Shown: positions 6,521 to 6,999 of the stretch, piece by piece
How the letters are laid out: each line of letters starts with the position of its first letter
Position numbering within the stretch: the stretch's first letter is position 1
NCBI GenBank assembly: GCA_003517725.1
Contig: DOZZ01000056.1
Location: 1,583-8,581, forward strand
DNA length: 6,999 bases
Direction: 5' to 3'
Source of the DNA: Bryobacterales bacterium
GTDB taxonomy: Bacteria; Acidobacteriota; Terriglobia; Bryobacterales; Bryobacteraceae
Notes under the pieces: model-generated
Seen by the model: only the letters and a program-made list of their open reading frames with translations
The model's database searches: none
What the model was told of the DNA's origin: nothing
Made by a program: the position numbers and the translations under genes

Positions 6521-6990
6521 GCCTTCACGCTCCGCCGGCCGGCGCTCGCGCAGTAATCGAACAACAGTTGCCACTCCACCAGTTGCACTTCGCGCGCGGT
6601 GCGTTCGAGCACGGAGCCCGGGCGCGCGGCAGCGTCACCGCAGATTCTGATGAAGTCGAACGGGTCCCAGGCCGGGCCGGCTGCCAGCGGCAGGCCGTGC
6701 AAGTCGGCAATAACGCGGGCTTCGCGCTGCAACGCGACGAACACCGGGTGCGGGCCGAGCGCGCGAAACCAATAGCCGGCGTTGCCAGGGTCGGGCTCCA
6801 TGCGATGCGCGATGGCGTGCCAGTAGCGGCCTTCGGAGCTCTCGATGGCCTGCGCCAATTGGTGCGCGCCGTCCCAATCGCCCAAATAAAGGTGCAGGCC
6901 CGCCAGCGCGGCCTCGGGAGCCAGCGCCTCGGGGAACAACTCTCGATTCGCGGGTAAGCTTATGGCCGGGGTGGATGACGAGGCACGCAC
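6517..6990 (-). CDS. Conserved hypothetical protein with WH-x3-HR-x-EPD motif (5' end uncertain)
   Basis: From a GTG at 6990 the product is 157 residues. The frame stays open through the last bases of the window, so the gene may begin further right. I recognise no named domain, though the style of the motifs recalls small uncharacterised proteins found in soil bacteria. Conserved-looking blocks are A-G-L-x-L-Y-L-G-D-W-D-G-A-H (30-43), G-R-Y-W-H-A-I-A-H-R-M-E-P-D (54-67), N-A-G-Y-W-F-R (70-76), G-P-H-P-V-F (79-84), W-D-P-F-D-F (108-113) and a terminal helix with V-E-W-Q-L-L (138-143). The clustered His, Glu, Asp and Trp suggest a metal or ligand site, but this is inference. No signal peptide or membrane segment is visible. 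It is the most upstream operon gene seen here and its TGA overlaps the likely dehydrogenase start, implying joint expression. No Shine-Dalgarno site precedes the GTG within the window. Confidence 0.75.
   Translation of the reverse strand: MRASSSTPAISLPANRELFPEALAPEAALAGLHLYLGDWDGAHQLAQAIESSEGRYWHAIAHRMEPDPGNAGYWFRALGPHPVFVALQREARVIADLHGLPLAAGPAWDPFDFIRICGDAAARPGSVLERTAREVQLVEWQLLFDYCASAGRRSVKA
6530..6533 (-). promoter_or_regulatory. Ribosome binding site supporting the TTG start of the dehydrogenase
   Basis: GGAG on the - strand lies nine bases before the TTG at 6520, inside the last codons of the upstream gene. The competing GTG at 6574 has only GGTGGA directly abutting it, with no spacing. 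This favours the shorter dehydrogenase and a translationally coupled TTGA junction. Confidence 0.5.
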
Positions 6991-6999
6991 CAGAGGCAG

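Noticed and set aside
5624..6556. 310-codon open frame on the + strand across the dehydrogenase gene
   Set aside because: It is antisense to an MDR enzyme with all zinc and cofactor motifs; a compositional shadow.

Overview
The window is GC-rich and densely coding. It reads like a chromosomal segment of a free-living bacterium with a large catabolic repertoire. My best guess is Acidobacteriota (Solibacter/Bryobacter-like), based only on the look of the protein families: the unusual Old Yellow Enzyme branch, the small W-H...H-R-x-E-P-D protein and the MCT-like transporter. That assignment is inference.

Layout. Positions 1-595 hold no convincing gene and appear to be the leader of the first gene, with a short direct repeat (TTCGAAATA twice). 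On the + strand, 596-1453 encodes a stand-alone protein made of two tandem SnoaL-like (NTF2-fold) domains, started from a strong Shine-Dalgarno site. A GC-rich hairpin at 1467-1495 lies in the convergent gap and could terminate transcription from both sides.

Everything from 1574 to the right edge is on the - strand and is packed like one operon. Its order of transcription is: conserved hypothetical protein (6990 to 6517, at the window edge), zinc-dependent MDR alcohol/polyol-type dehydrogenase (6520 to 5417), HlyD/RND-type membrane fusion protein (5420 to 4212), 12-TM MFS transporter of the monocarboxylate/oxalate-formate type (4184 to 2922), and an FMN-dependent Old Yellow Enzyme-like reductase (2971 to 1574). 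The first two junctions both look like TTGA stop/start overlaps, the third is a 27-nt gap filled by a small hairpin, and the last is a 50-nt overlap.

How they may work together (inference): the MFS protein moves a small organic acid or carbonyl compound, the zinc dehydrogenase interconverts alcohol and carbonyl, the flavoenzyme reduces an activated C=C or related bond, and the adaptor supports transport across the envelope. No pathway of this exact composition is known to me and the substrate cannot be read from sequence. The adaptor has no ABC/RND pump or outer-membrane channel in the window. No CRISPR array, mobile element, tRNA or rRNA was seen.
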